From Acidobacteriota bacterium (GTDB taxonomy: Bacteria; Acidobacteriota; Terriglobia; UBA7540): DNA of 34,876 nucleotides. Both the position numbers and the translations under genes were made by a program. The notes beneath the pieces were generated by a model. It searched no databases. It saw only the letters and a list, made by a program, of their open reading frames with translations, and was not told the origin of the DNA. Shown one piece after another: positions 26,672-34,653 of the stretch (position 1 is its first letter; each line of letters opens with the position of its first letter). Where the stretch lies: the NCBI GenBank assembly GCA_021817045.1, contig JAKAWG010000056.1, positions 1 to 34,876 of the forward strand. The letters run 5' to 3'.

Positions 26672-27250
26672 GTTGTTAACATTTTTCACTATCGCGGCTG
26701 CTTCTGTTTGGCTGAGCCCAGCAGTGCGTGTCACGCTTGGCACGGACATCTCGTTCAGGAACTGTGAACGGGTAAGACGCGCAACGGATCCCTGAGTTAA
26801 AGCCATAGCCTGCGCTCCCGAGTGCTGTGCAGCGCGAGACGTAATGCAACACGCCATAGCTCTCGTGAGGGACACGTAGAAAAGACGCCGCTGTTCAATG
26901 AGTAGCCCAGTCGCCTGCAACGCTCTGAAACTCGGCATAATGCCCTGCTTGACTCCTGGGATGAACACGACCTTACCACTCAGCCCCTTAGCCCCATGCA
27001 TCGTTAGAATGCTGATGCGCTTTTGAACAGGCGCCGAGGCTGGGGGTTGTGTACCATTTATCCTCTGCTTCACGAAATCCAGGATGGTTTGTTGACTCGA
27101 TTCGCTGTCCGCGGCTAGAAACAGCAGCAATTTGTCAAGAGTCATCTGAGCTGGAAGTGAGCCAACAAGGGTATTCCATATCTGCAAGCTGTCTGCCGAG
27201 CCTTGGCCGGACCATCCCATTAGTTGAGCCTGAAAATATCGCAGAGAAAA
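26666..27250 (-). pseudogene. UvrD/Rep-type helicase remnant (C-terminal motifs)
   Basis: The frame carries helicase motif V (ISILTMHGAKGLSG) and motif VI (IEQRRLFYVSLTRA) of superfamily 1 helicases. Motifs I to IV are missing. The upstream part (LRYFQAQLMGWSG) fades near the inverted-repeat element at 27262. At the other end the stop TGA comes from the TGTTGA tip of MITE 2, so the C-terminus was also cut. It cannot work as a helicase. It may have been a Rep-like or Gabija-type partner; the parent cannot be named. Confidence 0.75.
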
Positions 27251-27261
27251 TCAACAACCTG

Positions 27262-27374
27262 TTATTGAGCCGACCACCAAATAGTGCGTGCGTACCCCAT
27301 AAAAGCTGCGGTTTGATCGACAGTCCATACATCGGAAAGAGGATACGCGTACTATTTGGTGGTCTCCTCAGTAA
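27262..27374. repeat. Inverted-repeat element R1 bracketing the RadC-like gene
   Basis: The 113-base element starts TTATTGAGCC and ends CTCAGTAA. Its arms form a perfect 13-base stem, ACCACCAAATAGT at 27273-27285 with its complement at 27351-27363. The middle (TGCGGTTTGATCGACAGTCC) aligns with R2. It overlaps the end of the RadC-like gene, whose stop TGA lies in TTACTGAG. Confidence 0.75.
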
Positions 27375-28003
27375 TTGCGCCCATGCTGGATATCTCCATG
27401 GTTCGGCTCACTGGCGAGGTGCTCAAGCACATCAAGCAGCTCGGGCGTATAGAACCTTCTTACGAAGCCGTTCTCGCCCAGATAGAACATCACTCTGCCG
27501 CCGTTCAAGAGGAAACGGAAGAGTATCTGTGGCGCTAGCGACTGGTGCAGCATCACGGTCCTGTCCTGGCCCGAAGCGATGGGCGAATTATCGGAGACAG
27601 CGTTCAGCCAGTTTCTGGGATGATTGTGGAATATGATCACTTCGCCCGTAAGACTCCTCTGCAGGTGATTTTGTACCTCTTGCTGCATCGCCGGAGTGGG
27701 AGCCACGCTGTGCGCGTTTCCAACGGCGTGCATAAGAGCGCTTATTTTCGTGGTGCTCCCGTGTCGTGCACCGAACCCGATGATGAGGTACTCGATGTCC
27801 GCGTCTTGGGTGAAATCCAGACAACCCACCAGAAAAGCGTTGCGGTTCAAGGTCGGCCGTAATGCTTGTATGCCATCCCTGCTGGGCGCGCAGGCTCTCC
27901 GTACTGGTATGACCCCTCGCTCGTCCGTGGCGCGAAACCCCACTGGGTTCGGGTCGAATAGCGATGACAGGGCAGCACCAATGAGTTTACGAGGGAGATT
28001 CAT
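27368..28003 (-). CDS. RadC-like JAMM-domain protein
   Basis: The 211-residue protein holds a RadC/JAMM core: IIGFGARHGSTTKISAL (74-90), VIIFHNHPRNW with H126 and H128 (122-132), and SGQD (S144, D147). The spacer between HNHP and S-x2-D is longer than usual. The helix-hairpin-helix of true RadC is absent. RadC-type proteins are common on mobile elements and their role is unclear; metal-dependent hydrolysis is assumed. The gene fits between two inverted-repeat elements, and its stop codon is supplied by R1, as in a gene cassette. Confidence 0.72.
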   Translation of the reverse strand: MNLPRKLIGAALSSLFDPNPVGFRATDERGVIPVRRACAPSRDGIQALRPTLNRNAFLVGCLDFTQDADIEYLIIGFGARHGSTTKISALMHAVGNAHSVAPTPAMQQEVQNHLQRSLTGEVIIFHNHPRNWLNAVSDNSPIASGQDRTVMLHQSLAPQILFRFLLNGGRVMFYLGENGFVRRFYTPELLDVLEHLASEPNHGDIQHGRNY

Positions 28004-28042
28004 GACGGGAGTCTCTGTACGACTGCTGGGGGTACAGCAGAT

Positions 28043-28157
28043 TTACTGAGCCGATCACAAAATAGTGCGTATCTGGCTCCTAGAAATTGCGATTTTCTCG
28101 ACACTCCAGGCACTTGGGATTAGAAACGTACGCACTATTTACCGGTCTCCTCAGTAA
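28043..28157. repeat. Inverted-repeat element R2 bracketing the RadC-like gene
   Basis: The 115-base element starts TTACTGAGCC and ends GGTCTCCTCAGTAA, the same tips and orientation as R1. Its arms form a perfect 12-base stem, AAATAGTGCGTA at 28060-28071 with its complement at 28129-28140. It lies 39 bases before the start of the RadC-like gene. Confidence 0.75.
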
Positions 28158-28196
28158 GGGCAATATCCGGCTTTTGCAAGGGTCAGAAAGGCTCCA

Positions 28197-28222
28197 GCGG
28201 GAGAACCCGCAAGGGCGTTTTT
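28197..28222 (+). terminator. Candidate hairpin terminator
   Basis: GCGGG-AGAA-CCCGC at 28197-28210 is followed by AAGGGCGTTTTT. No plus-strand gene ends nearby, so it may be a relic or part of the repeat that starts at 28220. Confidence 0.4.
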
Positions 28223-28243
28223 CAACACTTTACCGGAACGGCT
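28220..28243. repeat. 24-base dispersed repeat, copy 2
   Basis: This segment matches 13144-13167 at 23 of 24 positions in the same orientation (TTTCAACACTTTACCGGAAC...). It lies 40 bases after the end of the PIN toxin gene on the other strand. Confidence 0.5.
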
Positions 28244-28282
28244 AGGATCATACGCCCCCCTGTTTGCGCCGCTGAGAATAAT

Positions 28283-28759
28283 TTAATGCGTTTCTGTGTC
28301 ACTTGGAATTTCCAACTGCCGAACTGCATGTGGTTTGATTATCTGGAGATTGAATCCATTGATAGTGACTAGATTCAAAGCTAACAGCTTGTCGTCATAG
28401 GTATGTAAAATACCAACATGATAGTAGGCGGCAGTCGCAACGTGAATCGCATCTTTGGCTTGGATATTGCAATCCCAAACTACGTCCCTGGCCAATTCGG
28501 CGATCTTCCTAGTTAATGGCTTCTGTACGATATGAGGGGCTCTGAAAAAATCATTAACTTTAGGACGTTTTGCGGGGTCCATTTTAGGGACACCTCTGCT
28601 ATAAATAACTTCTGCAACAGTAAGCGTAGAAGTTACTATGATTAAATGCCCTTTCTCGCCTGCTGCCCACACGTCTTCACATGGTGCAACTTTTTCTACT
28701 TCTCCATTTAGGAGACCCAGAAAAGCATTACTATCCCAATAGACCACTTCCTTGGCCAT
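28283..28759 (-). CDS. PIN-domain ribonuclease toxin
   Basis: The 158-residue protein has the PIN acidic set: D9 (VYWDSN), E50 (TVAEVIYS), D103 (AKDAIHVATA) and D122/D123 (TYDDKLL). PIN toxins of VapC type cut RNA with a metal ion. The ATG overlaps the stop of the upstream gene by one base (TAATG), so both are made from one transcript. The partner is much larger than a usual VapB antitoxin, so the pair may work differently. Confidence 0.85.
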   Translation of the reverse strand: MAKEVVYWDSNAFLGLLNGEVEKVAPCEDVWAAGEKGHLIIVTSTLTVAEVIYSRGVPKMDPAKRPKVNDFFRAPHIVQKPLTRKIAELARDVVWDCNIQAKDAIHVATAAYYHVGILHTYDDKLLALNLVTINGFNLQIIKPHAVRQLEIPSDTETH

Positions 28760-29508
28760 TAGCCCCCCGAAAGAAGAGTTCTCATTTCATCCAGCGTCGG
28801 CATCTCATCTTTGGATGGGTAACGGATTATCTCTTTAGCTTTTACACTAACTGGCATTCCATCCCTGCGGTAGTGCACTTTTCCCAATACTTCCACGCGC
28901 TTCCGGAAAGCAGACCAGGCTTCTTGAAGTTTGTTCTCATCTACCTCACATTTAATAGCGCGCCGATCAAGTGCATCATAAATGACGAAATCAAACTGCC
29001 CATGAGCATTCAATTTTTCAAGATAACCATCAACAGAGCCATCATCTTCATAGACGGCGTCCAAGAACTCAGAAGCCTTAATAGCCAGCATCTTAACTAC
29101 TGGATAGAAAGTTTCTTGCTTCGACCATATACGCACATTCGCGGGCGCTTTCTTTGCATGGAATAGAGTTCCCAGCGCCCTACTGTGTTCAATAGCTTTA
29201 TCCGAGAAGTGAACAGGCCTTTCTCCATTCTCAAGTTGTCTGAGACCACCAATAAAAGTTTGACGAATTGCGGCTATCTCGCTATCGAGATACACGCCGC
29301 GGCGGCCATTGACACCAAACCCAGCGCTGCCGGAGTAAACCTTAACGACCCACGCGGCCCCATCCTTATGGGGGACGATATTCTTGGTTATTTCTTTTAC
29401 TAAGCCAAAAAAATGATCAAACGCTTTGGAAAAATCGGCAGCAGAAATCTCTTCCTCATCCAGTTCTAGAGTAAGGTCAGTGGTAATCTGTTTCGGATCT
29501 ATAGCCAT
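28759..29508 (-). CDS. Partner of the PIN toxin (possible antitoxin)
   Basis: The 249-residue protein starts MAIDPKQITTDLTLELDEE. It is a mixed alpha/beta protein with segments such as FSKAFDHFFGLVKEI, FDFVIYDALDRRAIKCEVDE and VKAKEIIRYPSKDEMPT. I recognise no named family and no ribbon-helix-helix or AbrB DNA-binding fold. It overlaps the PIN gene by one base on its 3' side, which places it where antitoxins usually lie. Antitoxin, targeting or RNA-binding roles are all possible. Confidence 0.72.
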   Translation of the reverse strand: MAIDPKQITTDLTLELDEEEISAADFSKAFDHFFGLVKEITKNIVPHKDGAAWVVKVYSGSAGFGVNGRRGVYLDSEIAAIRQTFIGGLRQLENGERPVHFSDKAIEHSRALGTLFHAKKAPANVRIWSKQETFYPVVKMLAIKASEFLDAVYEDDGSVDGYLEKLNAHGQFDFVIYDALDRRAIKCEVDENKLQEAWSAFRKRVEVLGKVHYRRDGMPVSVKAKEIIRYPSKDEMPTLDEMRTLLSGG

Positions 29509-29787
29509 AGTGGGTTTGCCCTTACAACTAAATCGGAAATGAGTCCCAGTACATTAGTACTTTGCCCTCAATACCCATTAGAGCAGCGTTAGCGCGCTCT
29601 ACATCCGTGACTTTCCGTTAATTGTAGCGAAAGTTGAACTCCTCGACATTGCGGTTTAGGTGTTCCGGGCTAACATGCTGAACTCGCTTCATTCACTCAA
29701 ACTTTGTTCGCGACCCGCCCAGGGTCACATCCCAATAGTACAGGCTATGGGCGGCCATCGCGAGCGGTGCTGGAGTGGGGGCAGTCA

Positions 29788-29961
29788 CTAACCAGTCACG
29801 GACCTCGGGCGGCGGGCCTTGCCTGCTTGATAGGCATGCCCTGCCGTTGGGTAGACACGGTCTTCAAATTCTATTTCTTGATGGTAAAGATTGCTGAAGG
29901 CACCGTATGGACACTCGTTGGCCCAACAAAAGCAGATTTCTTTTTGGGCTTCAGTTCCCAT
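29788..29961 (-). pseudogene. NADAR-family (YbiA-like) fragment
   Basis: From the ATG at 29961, after GGGAGG, the product has PYGAFSNLYHQEIEF and YPTAGHAYQAGKA. These are the N-terminal signatures of the NADAR family, which removes ADP-ribose or acts on related N-glycosides and serves as antitoxin or phage-defence partner in some systems. Homology stops after about 50 of roughly 150 residues and the frame closes. The truncation suggests deletion. A longer open frame to 30297 is an artefact over the HTH gene. Confidence 0.7.
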
Positions 29962-30037
29962 GTCGCCTCCCGATTGGCCAAGTTTACAAGGCCTCGCTCT
30001 TAGAGCATTATATAATTTAATGTAAAAATGTAAAGTT
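29962..30037. promoter_or_regulatory. Divergent AT-rich promoter region
   Basis: The gap between the NADAR fragment and the HTH gene is AT-rich. It has TATATAATTTAATG and a doubled AATGTAAA unit just before the TTG start at 30038. It likely holds both promoters and a site for the HTH protein; this is inferred from layout. Confidence 0.35.
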
Positions 30038-30370
30038 TTGTCGATTCTGAACGAAACCCAAAAAAAGGCCGTTATTTCTACGATCCGTCGTGCCATCAAT
30101 GCGGCCGGAGGGTCACAGGAGGCATTTGCCGCGGAGGTGGGAATTTCAGCATCTCGACTTGCACAGATTCTCAGGGGAAACTTCGTACGCCTTGACGGCC
30201 AACCGGCGCGAGCGTTTAACCATGCAAAAACCCGTCTCGCATCTCCCAAAGCCACAGCATTGGGGAGCTTGGAAGCGCAATTGCAAAAGGCCGTCATTAG
30301 AGCCTGGGATAAGACAGAACGTGGAGCCCGTCGAATTCTAGATGTATTAAAAGCATTTGAGCGACATTGA
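30038..30370 (+). CDS. Small helix-turn-helix DNA-binding protein
   Basis: The 110-residue protein (TTG start) has an N-terminal XRE-like segment: INAAGGSQEAFAAEVGIS, then ASRLAQILRG (19-46). The tail is Lys/Arg-rich and helical. It is divergent from the NADAR fragment and so probably repressed that promoter and its own. The start codon is uncertain, as no strong ribosome site is visible. A YdaS-type phage or TA-linked repressor is possible. Confidence 0.6.
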   Translation: MSILNETQKKAVISTIRRAINAAGGSQEAFAAEVGISASRLAQILRGNFVRLDGQPARAFNHAKTRLASPKATALGSLEAQLQKAVIRAWDKTERGARRILDVLKAFERH

Positions 30371-30435
30371 CAAGAAAGCGAACGGTTACACTGTCATCCA
30401 CTGGCGGCTTGCCCCGTAAGCGGCACAAAGGACGA

Positions 30436-32001
30436 TCACTCTCCCGTGGCCAACGGTGCTTCGCCGGTCCGCGCGCGCGCATCCGTCTTGGCCCATGTCT
30501 TCATCAGTTCCGCGAACGTCATCGGTTTGGCGAGCAGGAACCCCTGCACGCGGTCGCAGCCGAGCTCCGTGAGTGTGCGGAGCTGCGCCACGGTCTCGAC
30601 CCCCTCGGCCACGATGTCGAGCTTCAGGCTGTGCCCGAGCGCGATGATGGCGCGGATGATCTCCAGGCTTTCCTCCCGGGTGTGGATACGCTCGACGAAC
30701 GTACGGTCCACCTTCAGCTCGCTGATCGGCAGCCGCTGCAGGTAAGCGAGCGAGGAGTAGCCGGTGCCGAAATCGTCAATGGCGATGCGGATGCCCATCT
30801 CCCGGAACGCCGCGAGCGTGCGGATGATCTGGTCGGGTTCGCGCATGGCGGTGGATTCGGTGATCTCGAGCGTCAGCGCCGTCGGCGGACACCCCGTGGC
30901 GTTGAGGATGTCGTTGACTTTCTTGAACAGACCCTTCCCGTCCAGCTGGATCGCGGACAGATTGACCGCGAAGGAGACGGGTTCCCCGGTACTTTCGGCG
31001 AACCGGACCGCATCCCGGCAGGCGGTGCGCAGCACGATCTCGCCGATCGCGTCGATGAGGCCGGCGCGTTCGGCGATGCCGATGAACTGGCCCGGCGCCA
31101 TCAGGCCGTATTGGGGGTGCTGCCAGCGCACCAGGGCCTCGACGGCGGTGATACGCGATTCCGGCAGGCGGAAGATCGGCTGGTAGTGAACCACGAACTG
31201 GTTCTCGCGGATCGCCTCGTGCAGGTGCGATTCCAGCCGGTAGGCGGTGATCTGGTCGGTCGAGAGTTCCCCCTTGTAGAGCTCATACTGGCGGCCGCCG
31301 CGCTTCTTGGCTTCCTGCAGCGCCATGCCGGCCGCGCCCAGTAGGCCGTCCACGCTGCCGGCATCCTCCGGAAACCGGCAGATCCCAATGCTGAGCGATA
31401 CCCGGAAGGGATCGTGGCCCACGTGCAGGGCGTGGCGGAACTCGGCCAGGATCTTCTCCGCTAAGGCGATGAGGTTTCCCCGGTCGTGCCCTTCGGTGAG
31501 GAACAGGGCGAACTCCCCGTGGCCGCTGCGCGCGAGCAGGTCGCCGCCCTGGGCTGAGCGCAGCAGCATGCTCGCCACCCGGCGCAGCACATAGTCCCCG
31601 ACCTGATTGCCGAGGCCGCTGTTGATGTAGCGCAGGTGGTCGATGTCCACCAGCACCACGGCCGCCCGCTCCAAGGTAGGGTTCTGCGTCGTCAGTTTGC
31701 GCACCACCTGCTCCTTCCAGGCGGCCTGGTTCAGCAGGTGCGTCAGGGGGTCGCGGGTGGCGAGGTATTCCTGGGCCGCCACCTTGACCGCGGCGTTCTG
31801 CAGGTGGCGGAGCAGGACATACAGGGCAATGGCGGATGCCAGGATGAAGGCGATGCCCTTGGCGATTTCCACCGTCTCGCGGTCCGCCCGCGGCAGCCAG
31901 ACATGCACCGCGAGGCTGGTGAGCAGGATCCAGGCGATGGCCAGGAGCGCGTACGCCACGGTGATCCGCAGGGGAGAACTCGACCGGTTTTTCCGCGCCA
32001 T
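30436..32001 (-). CDS. Membrane-bound degenerate-GGDEF/EAL protein (c-di-GMP phosphodiesterase)
   Basis: The 521-residue protein has two N-terminal membrane helices (about 12-33 and 44-64), a GGDEF-fold domain and a C-terminal EAL domain. The GGDEF site is degenerate (SGHGEF), so cyclase activity is doubtful. The EAL site looks complete: VEALVRW, NLSAIQL, LEITES, IDDFGTGYSSL, LKVDRTF, VAEGVET and VQGFLLA. It should therefore break down c-di-GMP at the membrane. No PAS or other sensor domain is seen. Core-like flank gene. Confidence 0.92.
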   Translation of the reverse strand: MARKNRSSSPLRITVAYALLAIAWILLTSLAVHVWLPRADRETVEIAKGIAFILASAIALYVLLRHLQNAAVKVAAQEYLATRDPLTHLLNQAAWKEQVVRKLTTQNPTLERAAVVLVDIDHLRYINSGLGNQVGDYVLRRVASMLLRSAQGGDLLARSGHGEFALFLTEGHDRGNLIALAEKILAEFRHALHVGHDPFRVSLSIGICRFPEDAGSVDGLLGAAGMALQEAKKRGGRQYELYKGELSTDQITAYRLESHLHEAIRENQFVVHYQPIFRLPESRITAVEALVRWQHPQYGLMAPGQFIGIAERAGLIDAIGEIVLRTACRDAVRFAESTGEPVSFAVNLSAIQLDGKGLFKKVNDILNATGCPPTALTLEITESTAMREPDQIIRTLAAFREMGIRIAIDDFGTGYSSLAYLQRLPISELKVDRTFVERIHTREESLEIIRAIIALGHSLKLDIVAEGVETVAQLRTLTELGCDRVQGFLLAKPMTFAELMKTWAKTDARARTGEAPLATGE

Positions 32002-32437
32002 GGTCCCGGGTCTCCTTTACAGATTGCGTGGGGTATCTGAAATCAGACTGATCGGTGGCGAGATATATCCACCGCCCCCGTTCCGGTCGGGCTGCCGGGT
32101 ACCGGGGCGCCGGAGAATGTCCACAGGGAATGTGTGTGCCGGTGCTGGATGCCGGCCGGGTCATGGTGCCGGGCGCGCACCAAGTCCAGGAGGTTCGCGC
32201 TCAACATGCGGTGGGGAGGGATGGCCGGATCCGGGAGGCCCGGAAGGAGCGGGTGGCACGTGCCGGACCCGCTTTCCCGGGCGGGCGTACTCACCACCCC
32301 GTCCGCGCGCGTCATGGGGTTACGCCCGGCTCCGGCTACGGGGCCGCGCTCCGCGCGGCGGCGGTCAGGCTTGCTTGCTTGCTTGCTTGCGCAAGGATTT
32401 TTCCAGTGGGGCCACAGCCCTCTCCGGCCGGTTGTTC
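32002..32437. other. Gap between the EAL and sigma-54/GIY-YIG genes
   Basis: No convincing gene is seen in 436 bases. It must hold the promoter of the EAL gene. A tetranucleotide tract, five CTTG units at 32370-32390, is present, along with GC-rich hairpins such as CCGCGCTCCGCGCGG that might terminate the upstream gene. Confidence 0.4.
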
Positions 32438-33637
32438 TCACGGACTCATGCGGTTGCAGAGTGGTGCGGCCCCGAAGGTCGCGCGGAACGCCCGGTAGAG
32501 CGCCCGTTCCACGCCGCGCCAGTCCTGCACCACCCGACAATAACGGAAGCGCGCCCCCCGGCACAAGTGCGCCTGCAGCGGAGCGTTGTTGCTGTAACCC
32601 TGCAGGTGGTCACGGAGGCGTTTCAGGAGATTGCGGGCGCTGCCGAGATAAATGATGGGACCGGCCCCCGCCGGGGTGTCCGGGCGGCGGATCTCGTACA
32701 CCCCGGGCTCCGGCGGCACGTGCTGGCACAGGGTCTCGAGAGTGAGCGACCGCAGGGGCGAGAACGCCAGCGTGGCCGCAAAGTACCCTGAGCGCCGGCC
32801 CCGCTCGCGAACGCTGGGAATGCCCAAGTCCCGCCGGATGTAGGCGACCGTGCGTACCGAGAGCCGCGAGCCGAAGCGGCTGTGCACGGCGCTCGCGATC
32901 TCCCGGTCCGTCAGCGGGGCCGGATGGCCGGCCTGCACTATCCGCCGCCGCTCCCCCTGGATCACCTGGGCGACATAGCGCCGGTGCAGCTCGCGCGTCT
33001 TCGGACAGAGGTCGCGCAGTCGCACCCCGTCCCCGTTCGGCAGCCGCACGGAGAGATGCCGCAGCACCCGGGAGAGCCGGCTCGGGTCGGCATCCACCGG
33101 ACAGACGCCGCTCGCGCGCAGCCGGGCGGACAGCGCGGCCTGGCTCAGGGGCTTCAGCCGCAAGGGGTCGCCGCTCAGAAGGTAGTTGCGTTGGGCCTCG
33201 ATCAGGGCCTGCACCAGCGCATGGGTGAGGCGGTTGCGGGTGGTGACGAGGCGCAGCTGGCCGATCAGGCGGGCAAGAGCGGTGTCGTCAGGGGGAAGGC
33301 GCGCCGCGAGCGTGGCCTCGTCGAACCGGTATTCGCGGTCGAAAGCCGGGCGGGCGTAGCGGAAGACCAAGTCTCCCCCGGACCGCTCCACCGCACCGAG
33401 GAGGTGGGGACCGGTCACCGTCGCGGAAGCGAGGGGTGGTCGGCCCGACAGACTGCCGATTGACAGCCGGTCGCCCAGCTCCAGAAAGCGCGGCGCCGAT
33501 TCGAGCGCGCGCACACGCCGTTCCAAGACGCAGAGCGGCCACTCCAGGGATCGCGCCACGACGATGCGGCCAAGCTGCGCGGGCGCCAGCCGCGGCGAGG
33601 AAACCACCGGACGGGCGGTCCGATGCGCACGGATCAC
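32438..33637 (-). CDS. Sigma-54 (RpoN)-like protein fused to a GIY-YIG nuclease domain
   Basis: The 399-residue protein (GTG start) reads as two fused parts. Residues 17-54 recall sigma-54 region I (LAPAQL, then LERRVRALESAPRFLEL). Residues 110-210 recall the core-binding part (YLLSGDPLRLKPLSQAAL), and 240-275 end in an RpoN-box-like SVRTVAYIRRDLGIPS (260-275; canonical ARRTVAKYRE). Residues 309-399 are a GIY-YIG domain: GVY 312-314, IYLG 329-332, R335, H344, E377 and N395, the full catalytic set. Normal RpoN is about 480 residues and carries no nuclease. Whether it still binds RNA polymerase is unknown. Both halves were recognised by eye. Confidence 0.75.
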   Translation of the reverse strand: MIRAHRTARPVVSSPRLAPAQLGRIVVARSLEWPLCVLERRVRALESAPRFLELGDRLSIGSLSGRPPLASATVTGPHLLGAVERSGGDLVFRYARPAFDREYRFDEATLAARLPPDDTALARLIGQLRLVTTRNRLTHALVQALIEAQRNYLLSGDPLRLKPLSQAALSARLRASGVCPVDADPSRLSRVLRHLSVRLPNGDGVRLRDLCPKTRELHRRYVAQVIQGERRRIVQAGHPAPLTDREIASAVHSRFGSRLSVRTVAYIRRDLGIPSVRERGRRSGYFAATLAFSPLRSLTLETLCQHVPPEPGVYEIRRPDTPAGAGPIIYLGSARNLLKRLRDHLQGYSNNAPLQAHLCRGARFRYCRVVQDWRGVERALYRAFRATFGAAPLCNRMSP

Positions 33638-33825
33638 CCGGGCAATCCGCTACCCGATGACCGGTCCGCATCCGTCCCTGATCCGAAAATTCACCGCGTG
33701 AACCAGACAGGCCACTAACGACTCCCCACCGCCGCGCATCCCCGGGGCCGGGGTCGGTGATAGGGCACGAGAAGATTCGGATTAGCCGTCCAGGCCGGGC
33801 AGCGATCAGCGCCAATCATGCTGTT

Positions 33826-34017
33826 CTAGTGCCGGTCCCGGCGCAGCCAAACCGCCAGTCCATAGCCGATCACGCCCAGGGCAATCAGCAGGATTATCAG
33901 AGTGACAGAAAATCTCTCCGGCTTGAACACGTAGCCGAGGATCAACACGAAAAACAGCACGCTCCCGAGCCGTTCGGCGATCTTGGCCAGCGTCTCGATT
34001 TGTTCGTCAGAAAGCAC
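33826..34017 (-). CDS. Small two-helix membrane protein
   Basis: The 63-residue product has two hydrophobic stretches (SVLFFVLILGYVF and VTLIILLIALGVIGYGLAVWL) after a charged N-terminus (LSDEQIETLAKIAE) and ends in RRDRH. Such proteins are common and of unknown role. The composition is typical of a real inner-membrane peptide, but size and lack of context limit certainty. Confidence 0.5.
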   Translation of the reverse strand: MLSDEQIETLAKIAERLGSVLFFVLILGYVFKPERFSVTLIILLIALGVIGYGLAVWLRRDRH

Positions 34018-34653
34018 GACGCGGCTCCGCTCCCTTCATGAGTTTCGACCAATGATTTTCAGATTCATGATTCTGCGGATTGCGGGAAAACCGCGCGATT
34101 ACCCAGTTCCAAAGATCCGGCTTGCCATGCGTACCACCTGTATCCGCGTACGCTTGGCGGGATACCCAACCATCTCGATGAAAACCAGGTCATCTTCGAA
34201 TGTACCCGATCAGGCTTGAATTTTGTCCTAACATTGTAGGGGATTCTCTTTCCCTGCTCGGTGGCTGCGCCCACCGCTCGCCGCTCCGGGCCGAGAGCGA
34301 GATTATCTCCAAATCTAAAGAGGTAACCGCTGACTTTCCCGGGGTACGGCCCTGCAGCCGCGATTAAAGATGGAGTTATTTTAAGCGGTGCCGACGGGAT
34401 GTCAAAAAGCCAGGCATTCGGGCGCCGACCGCTCGGACGACCGACCGATCTGCGGCCAACGGGGAGGTAGCGAATAATGGCGTGCCAGGGTCTTTAGCGA
34501 GCGGCCGGTGCTCAAACACAAACTCCTGTACACCGCGCTCCTCCGCGCGAGCCAGTCCTGATGGCGGAGCGTGATCAGCAAATTTGAGCACCAGCAGAAT
34601 TGAGTGCTACCTTAGATTTGATGCGGATTTGGGCCGGGTGGAGGAGGCAGTCC
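34018..34653. other. Intergenic region before a cytochrome gene
   Basis: I see no supported gene in these 636 bases. Short open frames on both strands look random. The promoter of the gene at 34654 must lie near its right end; GGAGGAGG at 34641-34648 is its ribosome site. Confidence 0.4.

Noticed and set aside
27262..28157. True integron cassette with attC sites
   Set aside because: The repeats lack the GTTRRRY/RYYYAAC core sites and no integron integrase is in the window. Only the cassette-like layout is kept.
29788..30297. 169-codon minus-strand gene ending in the NADAR motif
   Set aside because: Only the part from the ATG at 29961 matches NADAR and has a ribosome site. The upstream part is antisense to the HTH gene.
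30367..31344. Long plus-strand open frame (325 codons)
   Set aside because: It is antisense to the EAL domain gene, shows the His/Arg/Gly/Asp-rich composition of a shadow frame and has no family match.
31643..32791. Long plus-strand open frame (382 codons) and other frames across 32-33 kb
   Set aside because: They run opposite to the GGDEF/EAL and RpoN-GIY genes in GC-rich DNA, where random open frames are common; no domain is visible.
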